64,000 nucleotides of DNA. It comes from Halorhodospira halophila. Lineage in GTDB: Bacteria; Pseudomonadota; Gammaproteobacteria; Nitrococcales; Halorhodospiraceae. Of the stretch, positions 7,953-16,846 are shown one piece after another. The position numbers were made by a program, and so were the translations under genes. The notes under the pieces are model-generated. The model was not told the origin of the DNA. It ran no database searches and was given only the letters and a program-made list of their open reading frames with translations. The DNA lies in assembly GCF_016653405.1 (NCBI RefSeq), contig NZ_NHSN01000017.1:62001-126000 (forward strand), written 5' to 3'. Position 1 is the stretch's first letter; every line of letters starts with the position of its first letter.

Positions 7953-10484
7953 ATGGCGCCGCGCTCCTATATCCCCCTGGCCGCGCTGGCCCTGATTGCC
8001 GGGGCAATCGCCACCGTGCTGATCATCGGCGAACAGCGCGGCGCGGACACCGACGCCAGCAACCGGGGCGAACCGGGCGACCCGGCCGAACGCCGCGGTG
8101 CACTAGTCGATGAGATCATCTTCACCGAGGAGTCCGACCCGGGCCGGCTCACCGCGCTCATCGAGCACGGCTCGCACCACCTATTCACCCAGGGTATCGA
8201 TAGCGCCACCATCTTCCGCCAGGCGCAGGACTCGGAGCAGGTCGACCACTTCCTTTCCCACGGCACGGCCATCGAGCTGACCCTCAACCCGGCCGCCTTC
8301 GAGGACGAGCAGCGACTCAATCCATTCCGCGAGCCGCGCATCCGCGAGGCGCTGAATCGCCTGATCGACCGGCGCCACGTGGCCGAGGAACTCTTCGGCG
8401 GTCTTGCGGTGCCCCGCTATCTGCCGATCAACACGGCCTTCCCCGACTACGCCCGGCTGGCGGAGACCGCACGCTCGCTGGAACTCAAGTACCGCCATGA
8501 CCCGGAGCGCGCCGAGGCGACCATCGCGGAAACCATGGAGGCGCTCGGCGCCGAGCGCCGGGAGGGCCGCTGGTATTACGCCGACGAGCCGGTGACCCTC
8601 ACCGTGCTCATCCGCACCGAGGACAACCGTGAGCGGGTCGGGGACTACATCGCCAACCTGATGGAGGATCTCGGCTTCACCGTCGAGCGCCTCTACCGCA
8701 CGGCCGAGGAGGCCTCCCGCATCTGGATGACCGGCGACCCGGCCGCCGGACGCTGGCACATCTACACCGGCGCCTGGGTCTCGACCGTGATCAACCGCGA
8801 CATCGGCGACAACTTCAACTACTACTACACCCCCCGAGGCCGCCCCGACCCGCTATGGCAGGCGTATGAGCCCACCGAGGCGTTCAGCGAGGCCGCCGAG
8901 CGCCTGGAGCGCCGCGACTACACCAGCGTCGGGGAACGCCAGGAACTCATGGAGGAGGGCCTGACCCTGGCGATGGAAAACTCGGCGCGCATCTGGCTGG
9001 CGGATCAGCTCAGTGTCTGGCCCCACGCCGCCGATCTTGAGGTGGCCGGCGACCTGGCCGGCGGGCTCTCCGGGTCGCAGCTGTGGCCCTTTACCCTGCG
9101 TTTCAGCGATCGCGTGGGGGGTCGCGTGGTGGCAGCCACGCCGAGCATGCTCACCGAACCGTGGAACCACGTCGCCGGCAGCAACTGGATCTTCGACCGC
9201 ATGATCCTGCGCGGGTTGACCGACTCGGCGGTGCTGCCCGACCCCTTCACCGGCCTCTACTGGCCGCAGCGACTCGACTCGGCGGAGGTCACGGTCACTG
9301 AGGACGCGCCGGTCAACCGCACCCTGGACTGGGTCTCGCTGGAAACCGCTGAGACCATCGAGATCCCCGGTGACGCCTGGATCGACTGGGACCCGGAGGA
9401 GCAGCGCATCCTGACCGTGGACGATCGCCACGAGGATGGACTGACCGCCCGCTCGCGGGTAGTCCTCCACTACGAGGACGACTACCTCGAGCGCCGCTGG
9501 CACGACGGCTCGCAGGTCTCCGTGGCCGACGTGGTGCTGCCTTGGATCCTGAGCTTCGCCCGAGCCGACGAGGACAGCCCGCTGTTCGATCCCTCCCACC
9601 TGCCGGAGTTCGAGGTCTATCAACGCAACTTCCGCGGCTGGCGGATTACCGATACCGACCCCCTGACCGTCGAGGTCTACAGCGACCAGGTCTACCCGGA
9701 CGCCGAGAACCTGGTCGCCGCCCGCATCCCGGCCGCTCAGCCCTGGCACGTGGTCAACCTGGGCATCCAGGCCGAGCGCCGCGGCGAGCTCGCCTTCTCC
9801 TCGAGCAAGGCCGACCGCATGGATGTGGAGTGGCTCAACCTGGTCTCGGGGCCGAGCCTGGAGGTTCTCCGCGGCTACCTGCGCGCTGCCGCTGAGGCCG
9901 AGCAGGTGCCCTTCGAGCAGGCCCTTGGCGAATGGCTGCGTGAGGGCGAGGCCGCCGAGCGCTACCGCGCCCTCGACACCTGGCAGCAGGAACGCGGCCA
10001 CTTCTGGGTGGATGATGGGCCGTTCTACCTGCACTCGGTCCGCCCGGTGGAGGGCAGCATCGTGCTGCGTCGCTACCCGGATCACCCGGATCCGGCCGAC
10101 AAGTGGCTGCGCTTCACCGACCCGCGCATCCCGGAGCTGGAAATCGACGGACCGCTGCTGGTCGAGCACGGCGAGGATCTCGAGCTGACGGTCCGCATCA
10201 CCTACGCCGGCGAACCCTACCCGGACGAGGAGATCGAGACCGCCCGCTTTCTCCTCTTCGACCGGGACGACCGGCTGGCGCTGAAAGGCGAGAGCGAGCC
10301 GGACGGCGACGGACAGTGGCGCATCCGCGTCCCCGCCGAGGCGCTGGAGACGCTGGGCACCGGAGCCAACAGCATGGAACTGGCCGTCACCTCACGAAGC
10401 GTGGCCCTGCCGGCATTCGCCACCCACGCCTTCGCCACCCTACCGGCCGGCGGCCCCGAAGCAGACAGCCAGGAGGAGGAGTAG
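7953..10484 (+). CDS. Membrane-anchored substrate-binding protein of peptide/nickel-type ABC importer, apparently circularly permuted
   Basis: An 843-residue extracytoplasmic solute-binding protein related to DppA/OppA (SBP_bac_5), which is usually 500-550 residues. Residues 7-25 are a hydrophobic signal anchor without a lipobox. The domain order is unusual. Residues about 50-385 look like the second half of DppA (VDEIIFTEESDPGRL; FREPRIREALNRLIDRRH at 125-142, the 'vRqAl.yAiDr' block). Residues about 390-725 look like the first half (WHDGSQVSVADVV at 516-528, the 'FHDG..ltAeDV' block; GPFYLHSVRPVEGSIVLRRY near 689). Residues about 728-830 form an extra beta-rich, Ig-like domain. It is the first gene of a five-gene importer operon and is followed by AGGAGGAGG and the permease start three bases on. 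The substrate is unknown. The ribosome binding site is weak. Confidence 0.8.
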   Translation: MAPRSYIPLAALALIAGAIATVLIIGEQRGADTDASNRGEPGDPAERRGALVDEIIFTEESDPGRLTALIEHGSHHLFTQGIDSATIFRQAQDSEQVDHFLSHGTAIELTLNPAAFEDEQRLNPFREPRIREALNRLIDRRHVAEELFGGLAVPRYLPINTAFPDYARLAETARSLELKYRHDPERAEATIAETMEALGAERREGRWYYADEPVTLTVLIRTEDNRERVGDYIANLMEDLGFTVERLYRTAEEASRIWMTGDPAAGRWHIYTGAWVSTVINRDIGDNFNYYYTPRGRPDPLWQAYEPTEAFSEAAERLERRDYTSVGERQELMEEGLTLAMENSARIWLADQLSVWPHAADLEVAGDLAGGLSGSQLWPFTLRFSDRVGGRVVAATPSMLTEPWNHVAGSNWIFDRMILRGLTDSAVLPDPFTGLYWPQRLDSAEVTVTEDAPVNRTLDWVSLETAETIEIPGDAWIDWDPEEQRILTVDDRHEDGLTARSRVVLHYEDDYLERRWHDGSQVSVADVVLPWILSFARADEDSPLFDPSHLPEFEVYQRNFRGWRITDTDPLTVEVYSDQVYPDAENLVAARIPAAQPWHVVNLGIQAERRGELAFSSSKADRMDVEWLNLVSGPSLEVLRGYLRAAAEAEQVPFEQALGEWLREGEAAERYRALDTWQQERGHFWVDDGPFYLHSVRPVEGSIVLRRYPDHPDPADKWLRFTDPRIPELEIDGPLLVEHGEDLELTVRITYAGEPYPDEEIETARFLLFDRDDRLALKGESEPDGDGQWRIRVPAEALETLGTGANSMELAVTSRSVALPAFATHAFATLPAGGPEADSQEEE

Positions 10485-10486
10485 CC

Positions 10487-11599
10487 GTGGCCAGCGCCGC
10501 CCCCGTCAGCCGCACCGCCTCCTTGCTCCGCGACCTCCGTCATCTTGGGGTTTTCACCGCCAAGCGGCTCATCGCCCTGCTGCTGACCGTGCTGATCGGT
10601 GTCTACCTGACCATCCTCATCGCCAACATGGGCGGGCAGGTGGATGAGCTGCGCATGGCCCAGATCCAGGGCGAAGTGGCCGAACAGGTCCGGGGAGACC
10701 CGGCCTTCCAGGACCTCGACTCGGAGGAGCGCGAGGAACTGATGCAGCGCCAGATCGACCTAGAGGTCGAGCGCCTGCGCCTGGACGAGCCGTTCATCGT
10801 GCGCAGCTTCGACTACCTGCGCGCGGCCATGACCCTCGACCTGGGGCGGGCGGAGCAGATGCACAGCGATGCCGGTTCCCGGCAGGTCTACAACATCATT
10901 GCCGAGCGCCTGCCGGCGACGCTGCTGCTCTTCGGCACCGCCAACCTGCTGGTGTTTTTCGTCTCGGTCTTCGCCGCGCTGTCGCTGTCACGACGCTACG
11001 GCAGCCGGCTGGACCAGACCGTGATCGGCCTGGCACCCACCTCGGCGGCGCCGGCGTGGTTCTACGGCATCTTCCTGATCCTGCTGCTTGCGTTCATCTT
11101 CCCGCTGCTGCCGTCCGGCGGCATGGTGGCGGTGCCGCCGCCGGAGGATCCGTGGGCCTATGCAGCCAGCGTGATCCGCCACATGGCGCTACCGGTGGCG
11201 GCGATGTTCATCGCCCAGATCTTCATATCGATCTACTCGTGGCGGACGTTCTTCCTCATCCACTCCAGCGAGGATTATGTGGAGATGGCCCGTGCCAAGG
11301 GTTTGCCCGACGCCCTGGTGGAGCAGCGCTACATCCTCCGGCCGACACTTTCGCCGATCATCACCAGCTTCCTGCTGATGCTCATCGGCCTATGGAGCGG
11401 TGCGATCATTCTCGAACAGGTCTTCAACTGGCCGGGCCTGGGCACGCTACTCTTCGAGGCCATCGGGCACCGTGACACGCCGGTCATCATCGGCTCGGTG
11501 GTCATCTTTGCCTACCTGCTGGCCGTGACCGTGTTCCTGCTGGACTTCCTCTACGCCATCCTGGACCCGCGGGTCCGCATCGACGGGGGGCAGGGATGA
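10487..11599 (+). CDS. ABC importer permease, DppB/OppB type
   Basis: A 370-residue inner-membrane permease. The first membrane segment is at about residues 25-45 (LIALLLTVLIGVYLTILIAN), followed by a charged periplasmic stretch. Five more segments lie in the C-terminal two thirds. The BPD_transp_1 coupling motif region (EDYVEMARAKGLPDALVEQRYILRP) contacts the ATPase. I choose the GTG at 10487 as start, because AGGAGGAGG ends seven bases before it and it lies two bases after the stop of the binding-protein gene; the reading frame is open further upstream but overlaps that gene. It overlaps the next permease by four bases (ATGA). Confidence 0.9.
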   Translation: MASAAPVSRTASLLRDLRHLGVFTAKRLIALLLTVLIGVYLTILIANMGGQVDELRMAQIQGEVAEQVRGDPAFQDLDSEEREELMQRQIDLEVERLRLDEPFIVRSFDYLRAAMTLDLGRAEQMHSDAGSRQVYNIIAERLPATLLLFGTANLLVFFVSVFAALSLSRRYGSRLDQTVIGLAPTSAAPAWFYGIFLILLLAFIFPLLPSGGMVAVPPPEDPWAYAASVIRHMALPVAAMFIAQIFISIYSWRTFFLIHSSEDYVEMARAKGLPDALVEQRYILRPTLSPIITSFLLMLIGLWSGAIILEQVFNWPGLGTLLFEAIGHRDTPVIIGSVVIFAYLLAVTVFLLDFLYAILDPRVRIDGGQG

Positions 11600-12930
11600 T
11601 CCGCTGGCGCGATGGGCTCACCCAGGTACGACGCTACCCGTCCGCCGTGGCCGGGCTGCTGATCATCGCCATGCTGATCGCCACGGCCATCTATGCCGTG
11701 ACCGCCATCCCCTACTCCGAGGCGCAGAAGCTCTGGCGCGGCGGCGACGCCTGGCAGGACCTGCCGGTCAACGCCAGCCCGGCGTGGACCGACCGGCTTC
11801 TCGGCGGGGATGCCCCGCGCACCATCACCGTCTCCAGCGAGGATGCGCCCACCGAGCGCCAGGATCTGGGCGCAGCACGGCTCGAGACAACCACCCTGGA
11901 GGTCGACTTCCCCTACGACGGCTTCCCCTCGGAGATCAATCTCTTCCTCGAGGCGGAGTTCGAGCAGGGCCAGCCCTTCACGCGGGTGCACTGGCGCACC
12001 CCGGACGGCGAGGAGATCCCCATCGACGCCCGCCGGGTGGGGGAGCGGGAGCGCTTCTCCATCTCCCAGGACCGGCAACTGGAGAGTCGGCTGGGCCGCG
12101 CGCCCCAGGTCGGCCTGTTCACCGACGCCGAGCCCGGAACCCCGGACCCGACAGTGCGCACCGGCACCTACGAGCTGGTTATCGAGACGGTGCACTTCGA
12201 AGAGTCCGCCCGGCTGCACGCCGAGCTGGTCGTCTACGGGCAGGTCCACGGCGCCTTCGGCACCGACCACCAGCGCCGCGACCTGGCCGTAGCCCTGCTC
12301 TGGGGCACGCCGGTCGCCCTCGCCTTCGGACTGCTCGCCGCCGTGGGCACCACAGTGACCACCCTGATCATCGCCGCCACCGGGGTCTGGTACGGGGGCT
12401 GGGTGGACGCCACCATCCAGCGGCTCACCGAGGTGAACATCATCCTGCCGCTGCTGCCGATCCTGGTGATGATCGGCACCCTCTATTCGACCAGCATCTG
12501 GCTGATGCTCGGCGTCGTCGTGGTGCTGGGCATATTCAGCGCCGGGATCAAGATGTACCGCTCGATGCTGCTGCCCATCCGTGAAGCGCCCTATATCGAG
12601 GCGGCGCGCGCCTATGGGGCCGGGGGCGGCCGGATCATCCTGCGCTACATGGTGCCGCGGATCCTGCCAGTGCTCATCCCCACCTTCGTCACCCTGATCC
12701 CCACCTACGTCTTCCTGGAGGCGTCGTTGGCGGTTCTCGGCCTGGGTGACCCGGTGCTGCCGACGTGGGGCAAGGTCCTGCACGATGCCCAGGCCCAGAG
12801 TGCGCTCTACCACGGCTTTTACTACTGGGTGCTGTCGCCGGCGACGCTGCTGATGCTCACCGGACTCGGCTTTGCCATGCTCGGCTTCGCCCTGGACCGG
12901 ATCTTCAACCCGCGGCTGAGGAACCTCTGA
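11596..12930 (+). CDS. ABC importer permease, DppC/OppC type, with large extracytoplasmic insert
   Basis: A 444-residue permease, about 150 residues longer than normal DppC/OppC. Membrane segment one is at residues 16-36 (AVAGLLIIAMLIATAIYAV). A soluble stretch of about 180 residues follows (roughly 40-225). It contains beta-rich sequence such as TTTLEVDFPYDGF and FTRVHWRTPDGEEIPID. The five remaining membrane segments and the BPD_transp_1 motif (EAPYIEAARAYGAGGGRII) then follow. The insert would face the periplasm and could dock the unusual binding protein. Translational coupling with the upstream permease (ATGA) and with the downstream ATPase (one-base overlap TGATG) indicates one operon. 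Confidence 0.9.
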   Translation: MIRWRDGLTQVRRYPSAVAGLLIIAMLIATAIYAVTAIPYSEAQKLWRGGDAWQDLPVNASPAWTDRLLGGDAPRTITVSSEDAPTERQDLGAARLETTTLEVDFPYDGFPSEINLFLEAEFEQGQPFTRVHWRTPDGEEIPIDARRVGERERFSISQDRQLESRLGRAPQVGLFTDAEPGTPDPTVRTGTYELVIETVHFEESARLHAELVVYGQVHGAFGTDHQRRDLAVALLWGTPVALAFGLLAAVGTTVTTLIIAATGVWYGGWVDATIQRLTEVNIILPLLPILVMIGTLYSTSIWLMLGVVVVLGIFSAGIKMYRSMLLPIREAPYIEAARAYGAGGGRIILRYMVPRILPVLIPTFVTLIPTYVFLEASLAVLGLGDPVLPTWGKVLHDAQAQSALYHGFYYWVLSPATLLMLTGLGFAMLGFALDRIFNPRLRNL

Positions 12931-13907
12931 TGGCCGGTGCCCCGCTGCTCGAGATCGAGAACCTGCGCCTGGGCTACGCCACCGCGCGCGGCACCCTGTG
13001 GGCGGTGGACGGCGTGAACTTGGAGGTGCGCCGCAACGAGGCCCTGGCCGTGCTCGGCGAGTCCGGCTGCGGCAAGAGCTCGCTGGCGCGTACCCTGCTG
13101 CGCACGCTGCCGCGCAACGCCCATGCCCCCAGCGGCCAGATGCGCCTGGACGGACGCGACGTGCTCGGCCTTCCGGAGGAGCGCTTCCGCCGCGAAGTGC
13201 GTTGGGTGCGCATCGCCCTGGTCATGCAGGCGGCCATGAACGCCCTCAACCCGGTGGTGCGCGTCGGGGAACAGGTGGCTGAACCGCTGCGCGTGCACCA
13301 CCGGCTGGGCCGGCGGGAGGCACACCGTCGCGCCGGCGCCGCCTTCGAGGAGGTGGGCATCGCCACGGATTTCCTGCGCCGCTACCCCCACGAGCTTTCG
13401 GGGGGCATGCGCCAGCGCGCGGTGCTGGCCATGGCGCTGGTGACCGAACCGGACCTGGTCGTCCTCGACGAGCCCACCTCGGCGCTGGACGTGCTCACCC
13501 AGGCATCCATCATGAACGTGCTCAAGCGCATCAAGGCCCAACGCGGGGTCAGCTTCGTGCTGATCACCCACGATATCGCCACCTCCAGCGAACTGGCCGA
13601 CCGGGTGGCGCTGATGTACGCCGGGCAGGTGGTGGAGACCGCCAGCGCCGAGGCGTTCTTCGGCCATCCCGCCCACCCCTACTCGCGGCTGCTGATGGAC
13701 TCGGTGCCCCGGCTGCACCAGGAGCAGCCGCCACGCGCCATACCGGGCCGCCCCCCGAGCCTGCTCGAGCCGCCGACCGGCTGCCGCTTCGCCGAACGCT
13801 GCCCGAAGGCCTATGAGCGCTGCAGCGAGCCACCACCCGAGGTTGCCTACGATACCCGGCACCGAGTCCGCTGCTGGCTTCACCACCGCTCGGGAGGGGG
13901 ACCATGA
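12930..13907 (+). CDS. ABC importer ATPase, DppD/OppD type
   Basis: A 325-residue ATPase. Walker A is GESGCGKSSLA, the signature motif is LSGGMRQRAVLAMAL and Walker B is LVVLDEPTSALD. The C-terminal oligopeptide/dipeptide transporter domain has the Cys-rich block CRFAERCPKAYERC, which in this family can bind an iron-sulfur cluster. The start ATG at 12930 overlaps the previous stop by one base. The frame also extends upstream to 12765 inside the permease gene, but without support. It pairs with the next ATPase to energise uptake. Confidence 0.93.
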   Translation: MAGAPLLEIENLRLGYATARGTLWAVDGVNLEVRRNEALAVLGESGCGKSSLARTLLRTLPRNAHAPSGQMRLDGRDVLGLPEERFRREVRWVRIALVMQAAMNALNPVVRVGEQVAEPLRVHHRLGRREAHRRAGAAFEEVGIATDFLRRYPHELSGGMRQRAVLAMALVTEPDLVVLDEPTSALDVLTQASIMNVLKRIKAQRGVSFVLITHDIATSSELADRVALMYAGQVVETASAEAFFGHPAHPYSRLLMDSVPRLHQEQPPRAIPGRPPSLLEPPTGCRFAERCPKAYERCSEPPPEVAYDTRHRVRCWLHHRSGGGP

Positions 13908-14926
13908 GCTTGCACTCACCCATCGCGGCGCGCACCACCGGCAGCACCGATGAGGCACTGCTGTGCGTTGACGGCCTGCACACCCACTTCGAACTGCGTC
14001 AGTGGGGGTTCCTGCGGACCGGCACGGTGCGCGCCGTCGACGGCGTAGCCTTCAGCCTGGACGCCGGTGAGGCCATTGCGGTGGTCGGCGAGAGCGGCTG
14101 CGGCAAGAGCTCTCTGGCGCGCACCCTGCTCGGGCTGCACCGGCCGACCGCCGGCTCGGTGCGTTTCGCCGGTACCGAGGTGGGTGAGCTCAACGGCGCG
14201 GCCCTCAAGACATACCGCGCGCAGGTCGGCTACGTCCAGCAGGACCCCTACGGGGCCCTGCCACCGTTCATGGAGGTGCAGCGGATCCTGGCCGAGCCGC
14301 TGATTATCCACGGCGTCCGCCCGCGCGCCGAGCGCTGGCGGCGCATCGAGGCAGCCCTCGAAGAGGTTGGCCTCAGCCCCGCGGCCGAGGTGGCCGGCAA
14401 GTTTCCCCACCAACTCAGCGGCGGTCAGCAGCAGCGCGTGGTCATCGCCCGGGCACTGCTGCTGCGGCCGGCGATGATCATCGCCGACGAGCCCGTCTCC
14501 ATGCTCGACGCCTCGGTCCGGGTGGAGATCCTCAACCTGCTCCACCGGGTGCAACAGGAGCACGACTTGGCCCTGCTTTACATCACCCACGACCTCTCGA
14601 CGGTCCGCCACTATGTGGACCGGGCGATGGTGATGTACGGCGGACGCATCGTCGAGCAGGCCCCTGTGGACGCGCTGTTGCAGCGGCCCCAGCACCCCTA
14701 CACCGAGGCCCTGCTCAGCGCCCTCGGCGACCCCGATGCCGCCAACGCCGGCCGCCCCCGCCCAGTCCCCGGGGGCGAGGCGCCCAGCCTGATCCAGCCA
14801 CCCACCGGATGCCGTTACCACCCACGCTGCCCGCACGCCATGGCGGGTCGGTGCGAGCTCGATCCGCCGCCGCCGGACTTCCGGCCCCGCCCGGAGCATC
14901 GAGCCGCCTGCTGGCTTCGCGAGTGA
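13904..14926 (+). CDS. ABC importer ATPase, DppF/OppF type
   Basis: A 340-residue ATPase. Walker A is GESGCGKSSLA near residue 62, the signature is LSGGQQQRVVIARAL and Walker B is MIIADEPVSMLD. The C-terminal extension has CRYHPRCPHAMAGRC, the Cys motif of the oligo_HPY domain. It overlaps the preceding ATPase gene by four bases (ATGA) and the following methyltransferase gene by four bases (GTGA), so it sits in the middle of a coupled set. The two ATPases are clearly paralogous but not identical, as is usual for dpp/opp/nik systems. Confidence 0.93.
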   Translation: MSLHSPIAARTTGSTDEALLCVDGLHTHFELRQWGFLRTGTVRAVDGVAFSLDAGEAIAVVGESGCGKSSLARTLLGLHRPTAGSVRFAGTEVGELNGAALKTYRAQVGYVQQDPYGALPPFMEVQRILAEPLIIHGVRPRAERWRRIEAALEEVGLSPAAEVAGKFPHQLSGGQQQRVVIARALLLRPAMIIADEPVSMLDASVRVEILNLLHRVQQEHDLALLYITHDLSTVRHYVDRAMVMYGGRIVEQAPVDALLQRPQHPYTEALLSALGDPDAANAGRPRPVPGGEAPSLIQPPTGCRYHPRCPHAMAGRCELDPPPPDFRPRPEHRAACWLRE

Positions 14927-15513
14927 CCCCGGTGCGCGGCGTCGAGCACATCCCGTGGCTCTACGACGCCGGTATGGCCGTCTGCGAACGCTTAGGCATG
15001 CACCGCTGGCGCGAGGCGCTCGTCGACGGGGTCCGCGGCCGTGTCCTGGAGGTAGGCTGCGGGACGGGACGGACCCTACCGCTCTATCCCGCCGAGACCG
15101 CGGTGTGGGCAGTGGATCCGGACGCCGCCGCGTTGCGCCGCGCCCGGCGCCGGGCGCCGCAGGTCCCGCTGTACGTTGGCCGCGCGGAGGCACTGCCCTT
15201 CGCCGACGGCAGCTTCGACACGGTCACCACCAGCCTGAGTTTCTGCAGCGTCGGCGATACCGCGGCGGGGCTGCGGGAGATCCGCCGGGTCCTCGACGAT
15301 CACGGGGTGCTGCGAATGCTCGAGCACGTGCGCTCACCGGGGCTGGCGGGCCGGGTGCAGGACCGCATCCAGCCGGTGTGGACCGCCGTCAGCGGCGGCT
15401 GCCACCTCAACCGGGATACCGAGGCAGCCGTGCGCGCGGCGGGGTTCCGCATCGACGGCACCTCGCGACGGGCGCGCGGGGTCATGCGCTGCTTCGCCGC
15501 CTACAAAGCGTAA
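14923..15513 (+). CDS. Class I SAM-dependent methyltransferase
   Basis: A 196-residue methyltransferase of the UbiE/Methyltransf_11 type. Motif I is VLEVGCGTGRTLPLYP, followed by VWAVDPDAAALRRARRRAP and ADGSFDTVTTSLSFCSVGD. I choose the GTG at 14923, which overlaps the stop of the preceding ATPase gene as GTGA; the open frame to 14809 runs back over that gene. It is the last gene of the importer operon, and a role in modifying the imported compound is possible but not shown. Similar small methyltransferases act on phospholipids or quinones, and the sequence does not decide between them. Confidence 0.8.
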   Translation: MTPVRGVEHIPWLYDAGMAVCERLGMHRWREALVDGVRGRVLEVGCGTGRTLPLYPAETAVWAVDPDAAALRRARRRAPQVPLYVGRAEALPFADGSFDTVTTSLSFCSVGDTAAGLREIRRVLDDHGVLRMLEHVRSPGLAGRVQDRIQPVWTAVSGGCHLNRDTEAAVRAAGFRIDGTSRRARGVMRCFAAYKA

Positions 15514-15516
15514 CAG

Positions 15517-15798
15517 TCAGGACCGGCCCAGACGCTGCCACAGATCCGCCAGGTGGGCCGCCAGGCCAGCCAGCAACCACCCCGAGACCCAGTACCACGG
15601 GGCACCGGTCAGCGCGGCGCGCAGCGCCAGCAGCAGGAAGCCGCCGGCCGCCAGGGTGGTCACGATGGTTGCCGGCGCCAGGCCATGACCGGTGCGCCGG
15701 TAGAGCGCGTAAAGCAGGGCCCCCTCGAGGAGCATCAGCACCAGGATGGCGTCGATGACGCGGCCGCTGGCAAACCATTCCGCCATCATCCCGCTCAC
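15517..15798 (-). CDS. Small integral membrane protein of unknown function
   Basis: A 93-residue protein with three predicted membrane segments, at about residues 15-32 (VIDAILVLMLLEGALLYAL), 41-60 (ATIVTTLAAGGFLLLALRAA) and 66-84 (WYWVSGWLLAGLAAHLADLW). I do not recognise a named family, though it resembles short conserved proteobacterial membrane proteins. I prefer the GTG at 15798, which overlaps the patatin-gene stop as GTGA; another GTG at 15801 is equally in frame. It is convergent with the methyltransferase gene, three bases away. Confidence 0.7.
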   Translation of the reverse strand: MSGMMAEWFASGRVIDAILVLMLLEGALLYALYRRTGHGLAPATIVTTLAAGGFLLLALRAALTGAPWYWVSGWLLAGLAAHLADLWQRLGRS

Positions 15799-16769
15799 CA
15801 CTCGGCCAGCCGTTCACGCAGCTCGTCCCGGAGGATGTCCACCTCAGGGCGGGCCTGCTCAAGGATCGTATCCACCCTGTGAAAGTCGAGCACGCGGATA
15901 TCGCGGATCGCCGGGCTGATCAGGATATCGGGCTCCTCCCGCCGCCGCTTCTCCTGCAGGATGGAGTACTGCATGACCTGGAACGTGTTGAAGATGTTGT
16001 CCAGGTACGCCGGGTTGCGCAGTGCCTCGTCCTTGCCCTCCTCACGGGTGCCGAGCACATTGACCGCCACCACCACGTCGCAATCCTTAGCGAGCAGGTC
16101 GAACGGCACCGGATTGGTCAGGCCGCCGTCGACCAGCACCCGATCCTGATAGGAGACCGGGCTGAACAGCCCCGGCATGGCCATGCTCGCCTGGACCGCC
16201 GGCCACAACGCACCCGAATCGAAGACCACCGCCTCGCGCTTCCAGTAGTCGGTGGCCACAATCTGCAGCGGAATCTCCAGCTCGCCAAAGCGCGACACGC
16301 CCGTCTCCTTGCGCAGGTGGGCGATAAAGGCGTCGGACTCCACAAGCCCGCCGTCGCGATCCGACGGCTGCACGAAGTCGAGCCACTGCCGCCATTTGCC
16401 GCCCATCAGCGTCTGCAGCCAGTTCTCGTCCTGATCGGCGACGAGCTCATCGATTCCGGCTCGGATCTCCTCGGCGCTAAGCCCGGCGGCATAGAGCGCG
16501 CCCATGATGGCGCCGATGCTGCAGCCACTGATCCGGTGCGGACGCACCCCGAGCTCCTCGAGCGCCTCGAAGACCAGCAGGTGGGAGAGGCCGCGGGCCC
16601 CGCCGCTGCCGAGCGCCAGGCCGATACGCGGCCTCCCGTCCCGGTCCACCTCGCCGCCCCGGGCGCCGGCAACCGGGGTGGCCGACATGCCCACCAGGGG
16701 CATCAGGGATGCGCTGATCATCATCTTCAGGGTGTGGCGTCGTGGGCGGTCGGGGAGGTCGTGTGGCAC
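15795..16769 (-). CDS. Patatin-like phospholipase (RssA/NTE type)
   Basis: A 324-residue patatin-domain hydrolase. It shows the oxyanion loop GSGGARG, the nucleophile elbow GCSIGAIMGAL (G-x-S-x-G) and the catalytic-dyad Asp block VDGGLTNPVPFDLL. It probably acts as a lipid acyl hydrolase. I start it at the GTG at 16769, six bases after GAGGA; ATGs further upstream at about 16830 are possible. Residues about 18-38 form a weakly hydrophobic stretch (MMISASLMPLVGMSATPVAG) that could be a signal peptide, placing the enzyme outside the cytoplasm. The membrane-protein gene downstream overlaps its stop. Confidence 0.88.
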   Translation of the reverse strand: MPHDLPDRPRRHTLKMMISASLMPLVGMSATPVAGARGGEVDRDGRPRIGLALGSGGARGLSHLLVFEALEELGVRPHRISGCSIGAIMGALYAAGLSAEEIRAGIDELVADQDENWLQTLMGGKWRQWLDFVQPSDRDGGLVESDAFIAHLRKETGVSRFGELEIPLQIVATDYWKREAVVFDSGALWPAVQASMAMPGLFSPVSYQDRVLVDGGLTNPVPFDLLAKDCDVVVAVNVLGTREEGKDEALRNPAYLDNIFNTFQVMQYSILQEKRRREEPDILISPAIRDIRVLDFHRVDTILEQARPEVDILRDELRERLAEW

Positions 16770-16846
16770 TGCGAATCCTCGCTTCAGGCTGCCGCTGAAG
16801 GTGCAGCGGTCTCGGGTGAACATAGCAGGCATGGCCCCGACTGTCC

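Noticed and set aside
7768-7995. Small plus-strand frame upstream of the ABC importer, with a fair AGGAG
   Set aside because: Its composition is not protein-like. It overlaps the start of the binding-protein gene by 43 bases in another frame and has no recognisable domain. A leader peptide cannot be fully excluded.
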